A stretch of 64,000 bases of DNA from Hofstenia miamia (taxonomy: Eukaryota > Xenacoelomorpha > Acoela). Below, piece after piece: positions 50,266 through 61,366 of the stretch. The position numbers were made by a program, and so were the translations under genes. Each line of letters begins with the position of its first letter. The stretch's first letter is position 1. The stretch lies in assembly GCA_004352715.1 (NCBI GenBank), contig SCFE01000001.1, forward strand, positions 51,255 through 115,254, in the 5' to 3' direction. The notes below the pieces were generated by a model, which did no database searches, was not told the DNA's origin, and saw only the letters and a program-made list of their open reading frames with translations.

Positions 50266-51310
50266 AGTAACTTTCAATTACAGAAGACAATTCGACCCAT
50301 ATCTTTTATCAGAATTTGCAATAACTAGTATTTTGTCAATGTCTTTGTGTACTTCCTACCTTGCTTATTTAATCAATCAAGACTTAATAAAAATACATCT
50401 ACTAATTTCGTAAATTAGGTCCGTTTACACCCGTGCTTTGGGGTAATTGCTTAATTTGAAAGGTAAACAATCAACTTCCTTTAGCAACCAATAGGCAACC
50501 GTATACAAAAGAATCTAAAGAATGCTATCATTTTAATGTGAAAAGGGTTTAATTTTATATTTCAGTTGTTGCAAATATTCAAGCATGATGAATGTAGCTT
50601 TGAACAGTATTTTGAGTATACTACAGCATTTGCATTCCAATATCATTTTTCTACAGAACGTAGCTACAATGGTAACATTTCAAAATTATGTGATGACAAT
50701 TAAATTGAAGTCAGTTAAAATAATTGAAAAGAATGAAAGGCCGCCCTCGAAGATTTTGGAAATCAACTGCTAGAACCTCACCTTGGTGGACAATGATCCA
50801 ATTAAAGAAGAACACAGAAGGCTACCATTTAAATTTTAAATCCTTAATACTATTTTTTCTTGAACGTAGAAGTATAATTTATGGAGTCCAATCCAAATTA
50901 TTAGTTGAATCCAGAGTTTTAAATTCCTATAGTAAGTATATTATATTGTCAATATAGTCTTCATTCCAAAAGATGTAGCAGGAGAACCTTCATCCATTGT
51001 AATGCAAACGCAGTCCTACTATTAAAGCACGTGCAATTGTAATCCAATTAAATTCAAGTGCTATTTAAAACCTTTCCGCAAGTGAGATTAACTAATAATC
51101 TATATAAATTAATCTCATTATCATCTTTGTGAAAACCGCGCAAATTTACTTGCTTGGATTTACCTATTATTTTGATTGCTCAAACATTTGTTAATTATTC
51201 ATAATCATTTTCTATTAATATAATAATCATCTGCATTAATATAACGAAACTGTAATTTCAAGGCAGTTCATAAAATATTGAAAAGTATTTCACCTCGCTT
51301 TTAAAAATCA
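50266..51310. other. Non-coding stretch, possible Harbinger-like trace
   Basis: At about 50745-50800 a frame reads GRPRRFWKSTARTSPWWTM, weakly like the N-terminal segment of some Harbinger-type transposases, but no conserved catalytic block follows. Confidence 0.25.
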
Positions 51311-51474
51311 AATGGGAACACGTTCGCCCCGCTATAACTCAACTCGGTTGTGTTTCCCATTTAAATTTTCGCAGAGGTATAACTTTCGCCCCGTTCGAAA
51401 AAACCGAGTTGAGTGGCAGCGGGGCGAACATGTTCCCATTAGAGTAAGCGGGGCGAAAAATTAAATGGGAACAC
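51311..51474. repeat. GC-rich palindromic element, copy 2
   Basis: Arms of 39 bases at 51311-51349 and 51402-51440 are inverted repeats with 35 matches. A further module GCGGGGCGAAAAATTAAATG (51448 on) is inverted relative to the loop segment at 51350-51374. Could fold into a stable hairpin. No coding frame. Confidence 0.65.
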
Positions 51475-51549
51475 TGCCTATCAAAATTCGAAAATGCTAC
51501 GAGAGAACCACGGGATTGTTCAATGATTTATATTGTAGAGGCGACTACG

Positions 51550-51589
51550 GTGATTGAAATTAAACTAGAGTGATTGAAATTAAACTAGA
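51550..51589. repeat. 20-bp tandem repeat at a contig edge
   Basis: Two exact 20-base units of TGATTGAAATTAAACTAGAG (the last base is masked) run directly into the gap, so the true array length is unknown. Confidence 0.8.
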
Positions 51590-52589
51590 NNNNNNNNNNN
51601 NNNNNNNNNNNNNNNNNNNNNNNNNNNNNNNNNNNNNNNNNNNNNNNNNNNNNNNNNNNNNNNNNNNNNNNNNNNNNNNNNNNNNNNNNNNNNNNNNNNN
51701 NNNNNNNNNNNNNNNNNNNNNNNNNNNNNNNNNNNNNNNNNNNNNNNNNNNNNNNNNNNNNNNNNNNNNNNNNNNNNNNNNNNNNNNNNNNNNNNNNNNN
51801 NNNNNNNNNNNNNNNNNNNNNNNNNNNNNNNNNNNNNNNNNNNNNNNNNNNNNNNNNNNNNNNNNNNNNNNNNNNNNNNNNNNNNNNNNNNNNNNNNNNN
51901 NNNNNNNNNNNNNNNNNNNNNNNNNNNNNNNNNNNNNNNNNNNNNNNNNNNNNNNNNNNNNNNNNNNNNNNNNNNNNNNNNNNNNNNNNNNNNNNNNNNN
52001 NNNNNNNNNNNNNNNNNNNNNNNNNNNNNNNNNNNNNNNNNNNNNNNNNNNNNNNNNNNNNNNNNNNNNNNNNNNNNNNNNNNNNNNNNNNNNNNNNNNN
52101 NNNNNNNNNNNNNNNNNNNNNNNNNNNNNNNNNNNNNNNNNNNNNNNNNNNNNNNNNNNNNNNNNNNNNNNNNNNNNNNNNNNNNNNNNNNNNNNNNNNN
52201 NNNNNNNNNNNNNNNNNNNNNNNNNNNNNNNNNNNNNNNNNNNNNNNNNNNNNNNNNNNNNNNNNNNNNNNNNNNNNNNNNNNNNNNNNNNNNNNNNNNN
52301 NNNNNNNNNNNNNNNNNNNNNNNNNNNNNNNNNNNNNNNNNNNNNNNNNNNNNNNNNNNNNNNNNNNNNNNNNNNNNNNNNNNNNNNNNNNNNNNNNNNN
52401 NNNNNNNNNNNNNNNNNNNNNNNNNNNNNNNNNNNNNNNNNNNNNNNNNNNNNNNNNNNNNNNNNNNNNNNNNNNNNNNNNNNNNNNNNNNNNNNNNNNN
52501 NNNNNNNNNNNNNNNNNNNNNNNNNNNNNNNNNNNNNNNNNNNNNNNNNNNNNNNNNNNNNNNNNNNNNNNNNNNNNNNNNNNNNNNNN
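51590..52589. other. Assembly gap of exactly 1000 N
   Basis: A round-number gap, probably a placeholder of unknown size. Long open frames through it are artefacts. The contig on the right begins inside a sequence identical to 40432 onward. Confidence 0.98.
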
Positions 52590-55158
52590 AATTTTATCAA
52601 TATTAATGGAATGAAATAGATTAACTTAAAATATTTGATTCAGACAAGAACCATCTATTGGAGCTAAATCAGTATTCCTGCAGACATATAATTAACCTTG
52701 TCCAATACAGAGCATGGTTTTACTGCTATTTACTCTTACGATGATATTATTTTTGCATTATATTTGTATTCGAGTTCTATAAAATGTTATGAGTAGCTTC
52801 AATATTATCAATATCTCACACGTGTAAAAAATTTGCAAAAAATCGTGGCGTCTGTAAGCAACATTAAGGGAAAAGATCATGTTAGAAAAGTAACCTGCTT
52901 TACTAAAGAGGTATGGAAAAGCATTTGATAATCGTTCGGAACTGGCAAATACTACTTTGTGTAATGGTTAAGTTACTTTTTCATAATGAAGATAGTGTTT
53001 TCAATTACTCTTATCGAACTATTGACCGCAGAACATCAACTTGTGATTATCCACGACTGCATCACTACTTAGTTGGAAGCAGATGCCATTCCATTGTGTC
53101 AATTTTTGAAAATAGTAAGGTGAATTAAGTTACATTTAGCTGACAACAACAGAATGATGATTATCTATGGAAAGATAGATACGTAGGTTGACAAAATGCT
53201 ACGTACATCTTGTTTTAACCTTTTTACCACCATTCTAAATGAATCAACTAAAGCTACAAAATCATCGCGTTTGTGATAATACATTGTTAATTAATAAAAA
53301 AATTCAGACATATTACGTTTTGCGAAAGCATAAAGCGCTTGAAATGGGAAAACCATTCCCTGATTCTATTGTTTCGCAAGTTGTTATTCTGCGAAAACAA
53401 CATTATTCATAGAAGAAAATAGTAGAAGTTCTCGATTTAAAAAGCAGATCTTCAGCCCAGTCTGCTTTTGCGAGATATGAAAGAAATGGTACATTTACAG
53501 CTGGTAAATCAACGGGGAGAAAGCAAAAAGTGGCAAAAAACGAAAATTTACTGGTACGTCGGGTGAAAAATGACCCAAAGCGAAGCATAAGGCGTGTCAC
53601 TACTGAGTGGAACAGTTTTTCTTGCAATTCGACAGTCTCGGTTCGAACTATTCGCAGATCAGCCGCCAAAAAATCCATTTTGACGAAGAAAAATGCCCAT
53701 GTCAGATTCTGATGGTGCCGACAAAGACGCAACAGAACAGTTGGCGACTAGAAACGAGTGATCTTCAGTGACGAGACTCGGGTAAAACTCAGTAGCAATG
53801 GAAACGTAGTTGTTTGGCGAAAAAGTGGTACCTGATTTTCAGATGCACACGTTAAGTCAATGTCCACAGATAGAAAATCTATTATGTACTGGGGTTCAAT
53901 CCGTGCCGATGGTAAAAAAGTTTTATATTCTTGCCCGAATACTCTCAATTCATTTGGGTATGTTAGTTTGTTGGAAAATGCAAAATAGGAGATTCTTATG
54001 CCTGGGTAAGTTTTTCAACAAGACAATGCACCCATACATAAAGCCAGAACAGTCAAAGATTTTTTCGAAGAAAACAACATTGAGTATGAAAACTGGCCCC
54101 CATATAGCCCTGATTTAAACATGATTGAAAACATGCGGGGAATTTTGAAGCAAAGTTTGAAAAATCAAGCTAGGTTTTGGGAGAACCTGGATTCTGTTGT
54201 TCAAATAATTTGGAACTCGATTTCTGTACAAACAATAGAACAATTATACGAAAGCATGCCAAATAGAGTGGCAATGGTTCTAAGAAGACATGGACGATGT
54301 ATTAAATACTGAAAACTGTTTTATTTTTGTTTTTCTCTATAGTTTTTTTATTTTGAATATAGGTGTACGTAGCATTTTGTCACCCCAGTGTATTTAATGT
54401 CACAAGATTTACCGTATTAATTAATGACTCTGTGCACATCCCTAAGTGCATCAAAAATTTGTGGTCAAGGAGAAGACGGAAAAGTTCAATTTCGTGGACA
54501 CTTTCGACATAAATAATAAATGGACTGTTGATTTCAATGATGCCATTAACATATAAAAACGTGAGAGCAATGCTTTGTTCAAGATGTCTCGATTGGTTTT
54601 TGAGACTGTTTCTCCTAGTTTGATTCAGCAACAGAACGTATCTTTAGTATTGAAAGTATGGTGCTTGGATACTGCCATTACTCTTGAAAATGACTCTAGT
54701 CTGAAAACTGGCGAGTTTTCCAAGAATGATTGCAAGATTCATTCGAATAATTTTAAAATTTTGGAAAATTGTAAAATCCAAGCCACAGATTGCTGGCCAA
54801 CTGAATACTTAAATAAGATTTTTGAATAGTTTATGTAAACGTAAACATTAATATTATTAATGATTTTTATCGGTGCATGACAAAAAAAACGAAGAAATTG
54901 TATAAATTTTAAAAAATAAAAATTTTCCTTAGTTGATTTTTGTAATGTTATTTATAAATAACATAACATTAACATATTGAGGATGTGTAGACATTTCAAA
55001 TATATATTTTTTCAAGTTATATGTACACATCATATGTCACAATTACGACTTTGTGGCTAAATGCCAGTTGCCATCCTCGTGAATACATAAGAACAATTCA
55101 CTCTCCGCTAATTTTATGAAATTTTCTATTACATGGCCTTTCCTACGAGTCAGCCTTG
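52590..55158 (+). mobile_element. Unclassified DNA transposon, copy 2, with nested Tc1
   Basis: Bases 52590-53381 equal 40432-41223. The right terminus is the inverted copy of CAAGGCTGACTCGTAGGA, ending at 55158 next to a TA-rich flank, so the missing left end should lie in the gap near 52296. Without the Tc1 the element would be about 1.65 kb. An 84-codon frame at 54575-54829 has no recognisable domain. Known superfamilies with this terminus did not come to mind. Confidence 0.55.
53182..54390 (+). mobile_element. Tc1-like transposon, copy 2, both termini present, 1209 bp
   Basis: Inverted termini of about 25 bases share TGACAAAATGCTACGTAC and are flanked by TA on both sides (53180-53181, 54391-54392). 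The transposase relic includes the HTH part, VIFSDETRVKL-type block with the first Asp, IMYWG, FQQDNAP-type block (second Asp) and YSPDLNMIEN (third acidic residue), ending CIKY at 54312. It has the same early TAG as copy 1, further stops (for example near 53711) and a deletion of about 28 bases relative to copy 1, so it is not active by itself. Confidence 0.8.
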
Positions 55159-55490
55159 ATGTATATATATATATTAAATTTAACAATGCTTAATTCATAA
55201 TAAGAAATTAATCGAACTATTTATTATTTACTTAATGAAAAATGCAGGCGTTTATGAACTGGATGTAAGCTTCTAATATATTTTAAACACCGAAAATAAG
55301 TTTAGGTAAATTTGCCTGCAAATGGGAAATTGGCATACATATTAAAATGTAGGCATACTTATGTTTTTGAATTACTAATTGTGTTACGCATTAAAGCGCA
55401 TATATGAACTAATTCAGTGCTTAACGTTTGCTTTGAGGCTAAATCTTTTCTTTATTTAGACGAAATTCTTTATCAACATTGCTGGCCACA
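55159..55490. other. Short non-coding stretch before paralogue C
   Basis: Begins with a short (TA)n (55161-55175). No promoter element can be singled out. Confidence 0.5.
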
Positions 55491-55500
55491 TTTTTCTTAG
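55491..55500 (+). promoter_or_regulatory. Acceptor-like TTTTTCTTAG before paralogue C
   Basis: A pyrimidine run ending in AG, 22 bases before the first in-frame ATG. The frame stays open back to a TAG at 55457-55459 without any ATG, and residues just after this site (CFAVGVL) align with the first helix of paralogues A and B. Inference: a 3' splice site joining an upstream coding or leader exon. Confidence 0.45.
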
Positions 55501-55522
55501 ATGCTTTGCTGTGGGTGTGCTT

Positions 55523-56740
55523 ATGGTACTACGCGCATTTCAGAACATAATACGAAATGTGTCAGCAGTAATATTTCCAATAGAATCAAATAATAAAGGA
55601 GTAGATCCAATGATTGTTGGAGTTGCAATTGGGATTTCAGACATTTCAATATTTTTAACTCTCTGTACCTTACCAAGTTTCATCGATTCAAAAAACGAAA
55701 AATTCTTTTATATTTTGGGAGGAATAGGGTCAGGAATATGTGTCATTGCTTTAGGATATACAGAAAATTCTTCCAACAGTAACCTTTTTGCGGCAATTAG
55801 TTTCACATCATATTTAATATTTGGAGTGTTTGCTGCGTTCATTTTTTCTTCTTCATATTCAATTGCCACAAGCATTTTCCCTAAACACCGAGTGGAAATA
55901 GCAAGTATACTACAAATTTGGTTGGGAATTGGTGCAACCATTGGTCCTCTTGTAGGGGGAATACTATATTCCAAGACTAGCTATTGCTATGCTTTTTTAA
56001 TTCCCGGGATATCATGTGTAGGTACTGCGCTCTTGTGTATGATACTATTTCTTGCTTTAAAAAACAATTTGAATTCTGACAATGTTGAAAGAATGGCGGA
56101 GAAGGCAATAATTCTCAGATATATGAAAAATCCACACGCGTTAATGGTTGGAATTCCTCCATTTATTCATGGTTTAGTGATGGGCTTCAGAGACACGTCT
56201 TTTGCTGCATATGCTAATCAGAAGTATGACTATGATGAAGAAGATATTTCCTTTATGCTTGCTGTCAGACCTATAGCATTTTTATCATTATCGATAGTTG
56301 GCAGTTTTCTTGCTAAGAAAGGGTACTCGCCCTACATGTTATGTTGCGCTGTTCTTCTGTATACTATTCAATCATTCCTTTTCTTTCTCCCAGAAAAATT
56401 TCCGAGACTAGCAACGGAAGAATATTTTTTCTTGGCATTCTTTATTCAAGGCAGCGCATTTAGCTTTGTGGATGCACCATTTTACAATGTGCTGGAATGG
56501 ATTTCTAAAGTGAAGAATCTATCTTATGCTAACAGGCTACTCTTTGCATCTTGGTTTTTTATATTGGTAATGATTGGCAGTCTGATTGGCAGCGTAATTT
56601 TAGGGGGACTACTTTTTAAGATTCTAGGTTTTCAGATGACAAATTTAGTTTGTACAGTCCTTTATGGTATAGGATTTTTGTCCCTTCTAATTTTTATGCT
56701 ACATCATTCTTATTTCAATGAATATACGAATGATGTTTAA
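55523..56740 (+). CDS. SLC18B1-like MFS transporter, paralogue C
   Basis: A 405-residue protein from the first in-frame ATG. Family landmarks are VIFPIES (16-22), GGIGSGIC (66-73), motif C GPLVGG (141-146), CYAFLIPG, GLVMGFRDTSFAAYA and FSFVDAPFYNVLEW. It is more distant from paralogues A and B than they are from each other: it reads FRDTSF and VDAPF where they have LRNT(A/S)F and VNAPF. Starting at 55523 truncates the first helix, and coding sense continues upstream to the acceptor-like site at 55500, so the real start may be in an upstream exon. It lies just right of the duplicated transposon block and upstream of the SLC17-like gene in the same orientation. Confidence 0.85.
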   Translation: MVLRAFQNIIRNVSAVIFPIESNNKGVDPMIVGVAIGISDISIFLTLCTLPSFIDSKNEKFFYILGGIGSGICVIALGYTENSSNSNLFAAISFTSYLIFGVFAAFIFSSSYSIATSIFPKHRVEIASILQIWLGIGATIGPLVGGILYSKTSYCYAFLIPGISCVGTALLCMILFLALKNNLNSDNVERMAEKAIILRYMKNPHALMVGIPPFIHGLVMGFRDTSFAAYANQKYDYDEEDISFMLAVRPIAFLSLSIVGSFLAKKGYSPYMLCCAVLLYTIQSFLFFLPEKFPRLATEEYFFLAFFIQGSAFSFVDAPFYNVLEWISKVKNLSYANRLLFASWFFILVMIGSLIGSVILGGLLFKILGFQMTNLVCTVLYGIGFLSLLIFMLHHSYFNEYTNDV

Positions 56741-57133
56741 CATAATAATTTGACATGACAGATTATTTAAATAGGAATTTATCTGAACTTCAATTGCCTC
56801 CAAGTCAGTGTATGTGTTTAAAATAGACTAAAATAGTAGCTACTCACATGATACTTTTGAATTAAGAATGGTGTTATACATTTGTTATTAATTTTCATGT
56901 AAATACCTGGTTTCATAAAAAAAAATTTTTGGGCCATTTGTTTCATCGGAACTAATTTTCAGCATTACCCATACTAATTATATCTAAATTTTTTCAATTA
57001 TTTTTAAATTTCTAAATATTTGCAAAAGACGTAATTTTTGTTTGCTAAAGGTTTATCAAAATAACTTGCGCATTTACGCAAAAACTTCTTTAATACGATT
57101 TTATAATTGCCACTTTGTTCTTCTAAGCAATAT

Positions 57134-57172
<39 letters not shown>

Positions 57173-60100
57173 TATATATATATATCATATGAATTGATTG
57201 TCAAAGCATTATTTAGCTCTCGGTAATAGTTGTTTTTTGCATTTTTATTTTTTTAAATTTCTGAATGAATTACAACTGAAATATTAAATATAGAATTGAA
57301 TTGGCCACCTGGTACCTGCATAACACTATACTAATAAAGTTAAAATCTACACAATATAGATAATAATGTTTAAGCGAATACTTGCGCGGCTAAAACGCTT
57401 TTCAGAGGAAAAAATATCTCGTTGTTTATGAAGAGAACAGTAACTGTTCTTGTTGAACTAGGCTTTATAGTGTTTTGTGATTTGTTAAGCTTTACAAATA
57501 TACATTGAGGAACCATCAAAAGGATAATTCATTTCCTGAAGCTAGCGATGAACAAGAAATTTCAATAATATTTTCTAATATAAGAAATTTATCAAATTAA
57601 TATTGCAAATATTGCAATATATTGCAATATAGTGCAACATTGAGATATTATTGGAATTTTTTTGAAATAACTTACTATTTGTTATGTTTCTTAGATAAGC
57701 CTCGAAGACGTAACCAATATAACTACATTAATGATAGTCTAAGTTACTGTGATTTATGAAAAATAAATTCTTGTATACATTTGATGCATTTGGGTGATTT
57801 TTTTACTGTTTAATGAGTACGACTATGACAAAAGAAGTGAGGAATTTAGGTAAATATGGATTGCACTTTTTGTTATGTGCACTTTCCATCCACACATCGT
57901 GAAAGAATAAATGTTAACACTTCAAATGAAGAACCACACAACATAATATCGAGTCAATCATAGTTTCAAATTGTAGAAAATCTTGATAAATTTCAAAGAT
58001 CCTATAAGTTTCTTAAAAGAAGTTTTAATAAAATTAATACAAAAAGTTAATAGTTAAAAGAACTTAAGCAGCAGGCAATCTCTGGGTTCCTGTAAGCTCT
58101 CCAACCGTAACTATCAGACATAAAAATGATGTTTGTGATGAGGCCACAATGGAGTGTTTCAGGGAAAAAGCGTAATCCTGTTTTAATCATAAGTACTAGT
58201 AAGATTCAATTCTGTCAGAGTCCACAAGCTCTTGTTATCGGTATCATAACCACTGGATGACCATCAATTCTAAATTCATTAACAGAAATCCAAATTCAAC
58301 TCAAAAACATCCAAAAAAATTGAACACTTATGAAATTTAGCACTAGAAATACAATATCATGGGTGCAATTGAATGTTGAAAGAGAACAGCATTTTAACAT
58401 CAAAAAACCAGAACCTAATTAAGACATTAAGCAATGACAATCGATTATGCTGATATGAAGAATGAACTGAAATGAAAAATTAACCTTTTATGGTTTTTGA
58501 ACACAATTTTAAATTGTTATATCTTAAAAACTAATAAAGATATATTCAAAATCTGAAACCACCACGTGATAGGTGAACAAATCTATTTTGACGATAATTG
58601 AAATAGAAAATAATACTTTGAGAAAGCACCAGTTAAGGATGAAGGTGGATCCCAGTTTAGAAGATGATGCAAAGATATCAGACTTCCCAGAGGGCTCTTA
58701 TACCTCAATAGACTATTTATAGTTATATTAAATTCTAACCATGATGAAGTATACATCTACTTAAAGGTAGGGATCAGTAAGTTTTGTTGAGATTAACTTA
58801 ATAGAATAATGACTGAAACCCGGCTTAGGGTAATTAGGACCCACAAAAGTGTACCAAATATGCCCTAGTACCCTTTTTGCACAGTGAATCAGAGATGAAA
58901 ACGTTTAACAGCCATACGGGGCTGCCATTACCGGTCTGAAGCTGCTTGAAATATTAAAGAGAGGTAAGTTTCAGGCCAAAATAATAAGATTAATTCTTAA
59001 TTTGTTTGATATGCTTAGTTATCGAAGTCCTCGTTAATTATAGAAAAAATAGCGTAAAAATTTAACGGTTAATTTGTCAAGAATAAATATTTTATATTTG
59101 TTTATTATGTAATACTAATCTAAGCTGCACGTGCGACGGTAGAGCCGCATATTTTAAGTAAACAAGAGCCCATTACGCTCAAAACACGAAATTTTATAGG
59201 TACTGTTCAATAAACTAATGTTGTGCAGGCCTGTAGCTCGCATTATCACCTAAGAAGGTGGGCTTGATGGGAATTTCTAAATTCCTTAAAATTTAAAACC
59301 AAGACTGTACACATTTTTAAGTTTTTGTTTTATGCATTGACGTGGCGTAAACAAAAAGCGGGCGAAGGCTTTCGAAAATTGTTTGAAAAATGTGCAAAAT
59401 ACACTTTAGAAATGCATTTCGCAACACTGTTGAGAGCAGTTACAACAATTGAATTAACAAATGTACTTTTTCATGCTGATTTTGCTTTTAAGTTTGTCTT
59501 CCAAGAGAGGTTCGTCCCCTCTAACACTTCGTGGCTGCAAGCCTGATGGGCTGAAGAGAACATTAAACAAAAATATATTTCTCTTCCCTTGTGCACTAGG
59601 GAATTCTAGGCCTAGGCCCAGTTTAACGTTTACAGTTAAAAATAGCATGTATTATCATAGGTTTATTAGAGTTGTCACTGAAGAACGGACCCGAGAAAAA
59701 CTGCAGTGTTTTAAGACAACACAATAACTGATGCAAAAATTTTTATTTACGTCATTCAAATAATAACTCAATTAAAATGCTGCAAATCAAAAAACGGGGT
59801 GGTCTAAATTATAGGGGATAGGCTATTTTAAAGCCAAATCAAGTTTCGGAGGAGTTGTCCCATTAATTAGGGACCTTAGAGTAACTATTTTAGTGAGGCT
59901 ATGTCTAACATTTGGAACCTTAAGTAAACACCTTTCAAAAATTGCTTTAATAACATTTGATAATTCTGGTTAAGAAATTCCCGGCCAATCAGGCCCAAAT
60001 TTAATGTTTGTTGATCAAGAAAATTATACATAGCCATTACCAAATAAACTTATCAAATACTTATATTAAATATTTGAAATGTTTAATAAATGTGTTTCTC

Positions 60101-60710
60101 GATTGCAAAACTTATCAAGCTTGTTTGGCATTTTATAATTATCTGCAAATTCTTTACAGATATTTTCCAGTGTAAGTACTTGACAAAATCCTTAAGGTTG
60201 CGCATTGTAGTGCTACTTTGCTTCAAAAGAAACATTTGATACATTTTGGGGATAATTTGCCTTTTATTCAACTTGGCATTACACCTATTGCAAATGAAAT
60301 AATATCAGTCAAATTACAAGAAGTCCATAATATGCTATATTAGGAAATGTGGCAAAATATTTACCTATTCTTGACGAATTCTGTCCCAAGACAAGATTAC
60401 CATCTGTTTCATAGAACAGCCATTTTCTTAACAAATGTTCCTATGCAATCTAATGAGACGTTCCATGTTTCAAGAGAAGACTGCTAAACGTTGAAACTAA
60501 TGGGCTTCGGGTTCGGCAGTGGTATTCTGTACATGTATTTATCGGACTGCGCTGGTGCCAGCAGATCATCACTATGTAGTAGTATGGAATATCCAGGTGC
60601 AACATTAACTTAAAGTCTTTTTAAAAGCAACACCAATTGTGATTTTTGAATGAGGCCCGAACAACGCAATACTTAGCTTAGTATCGAATTGGCCCGAAGC
60701 TATGGATTAA
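56741..60710. other. Non-coding stretch between paralogue C and the SLC17-like gene
   Basis: Contains (TA)n at 57141-57186 and a small ATATTGCA repeat at 57600-57640. A frame at 59461-59727 (+) is longer than most here but has no recognised domain. No transposon ends were defined. Confidence 0.45.
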
Positions 60711-60951
60711 ATATATATATATNNNNNNNNNNNNNNNNNNNNNNNNNNNNNNNNNNNNNNNNNNNNNNNNNNNNNNNNNNNNNNNNNNNNNNNNNNNNNN
60801 NNNNNNNNNNNNNNNNNNNNNNNNNNNNNNNNNNNNNNNNNNNNNNNNNNNNNNNNNNNNNNNNNNNNNNNNNNNNNNNNNNNNNNNNNNNNNNNNNNNN
60901 NNNNNNNNNNNNNNNNNNNNNNNNNNNNNNNNNNNNNNNNATATACATACA
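60711..60951. repeat. (TA)n tract containing an assembly gap
   Basis: TA repeats flank 218 N (60723-60940). Frames through it are artefacts. Confidence 0.95.
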
Positions 60952-61360
60952 CAATGGAATTTAAAGAGAATTAAAAATCCTTTCACTTGTCCACAAATCA
61001 ATGTATTGTTCAAATATGATCATTCGTTTCAAATACTGTGGATTGTTTTACAAAATCTAAGTCATTTGATTAACTAAGTACATTTAAAAAATAATAATGT
61101 TTTTTGTTTAACTTGGGTTAAGAGAAAAACCAATATTCTAACCTAAATTTACCAACTATTGCTTTAACTAGGAATTAATTAAGCACATGCTTCTTACCGC
61201 ATTCCGAAAATATGAAGAACTATATTGTTCCATATTCTTGATCTATAAATTCAAATAATCTATATTCTACAATTCAATGCTATTGATTAATAGTAATACT
61301 CACAGTAAATAAGTGTGCACAATCACAACTGAGTACACATTTGGAATAATTGAAGTTTGT

Positions 61361-61364
61361 TTAG
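61361..61364 (+). promoter_or_regulatory. Acceptor-like GTTTGTTTAG before the SLC17-like gene
   Basis: The AG ends two bases before the ATG at 61367, which also sits in a good AAATGG start context. Inference: trans-splice or 5'UTR intron acceptor, as for the other three genes. Confidence 0.4.
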
Positions 61365-61366
61365 AA

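Noticed and set aside
50724-50957. Possible Harbinger transposase N-terminus
   Set aside because: Only RTSPWW and a few neighbours fit. No catalytic blocks or inverted ends were found, so it is mentioned only in the intergenic entry.
51560-52619. Two open frames of about 346-349 codons on opposite strands
   Set aside because: They are almost entirely N-gap translation and carry no information.
55708-55974. 88-codon minus-strand frame
   Set aside because: Antisense shadow within the SLC18B1-like paralogue C. The frame at 62347-62619 is likewise a shadow of the SLC17-like gene.
61313-61366. Upstream extension of the SLC17-like protein to a GTG
   Set aside because: It uses a non-ATG start, adds residues without family similarity and crosses a probable splice acceptor.
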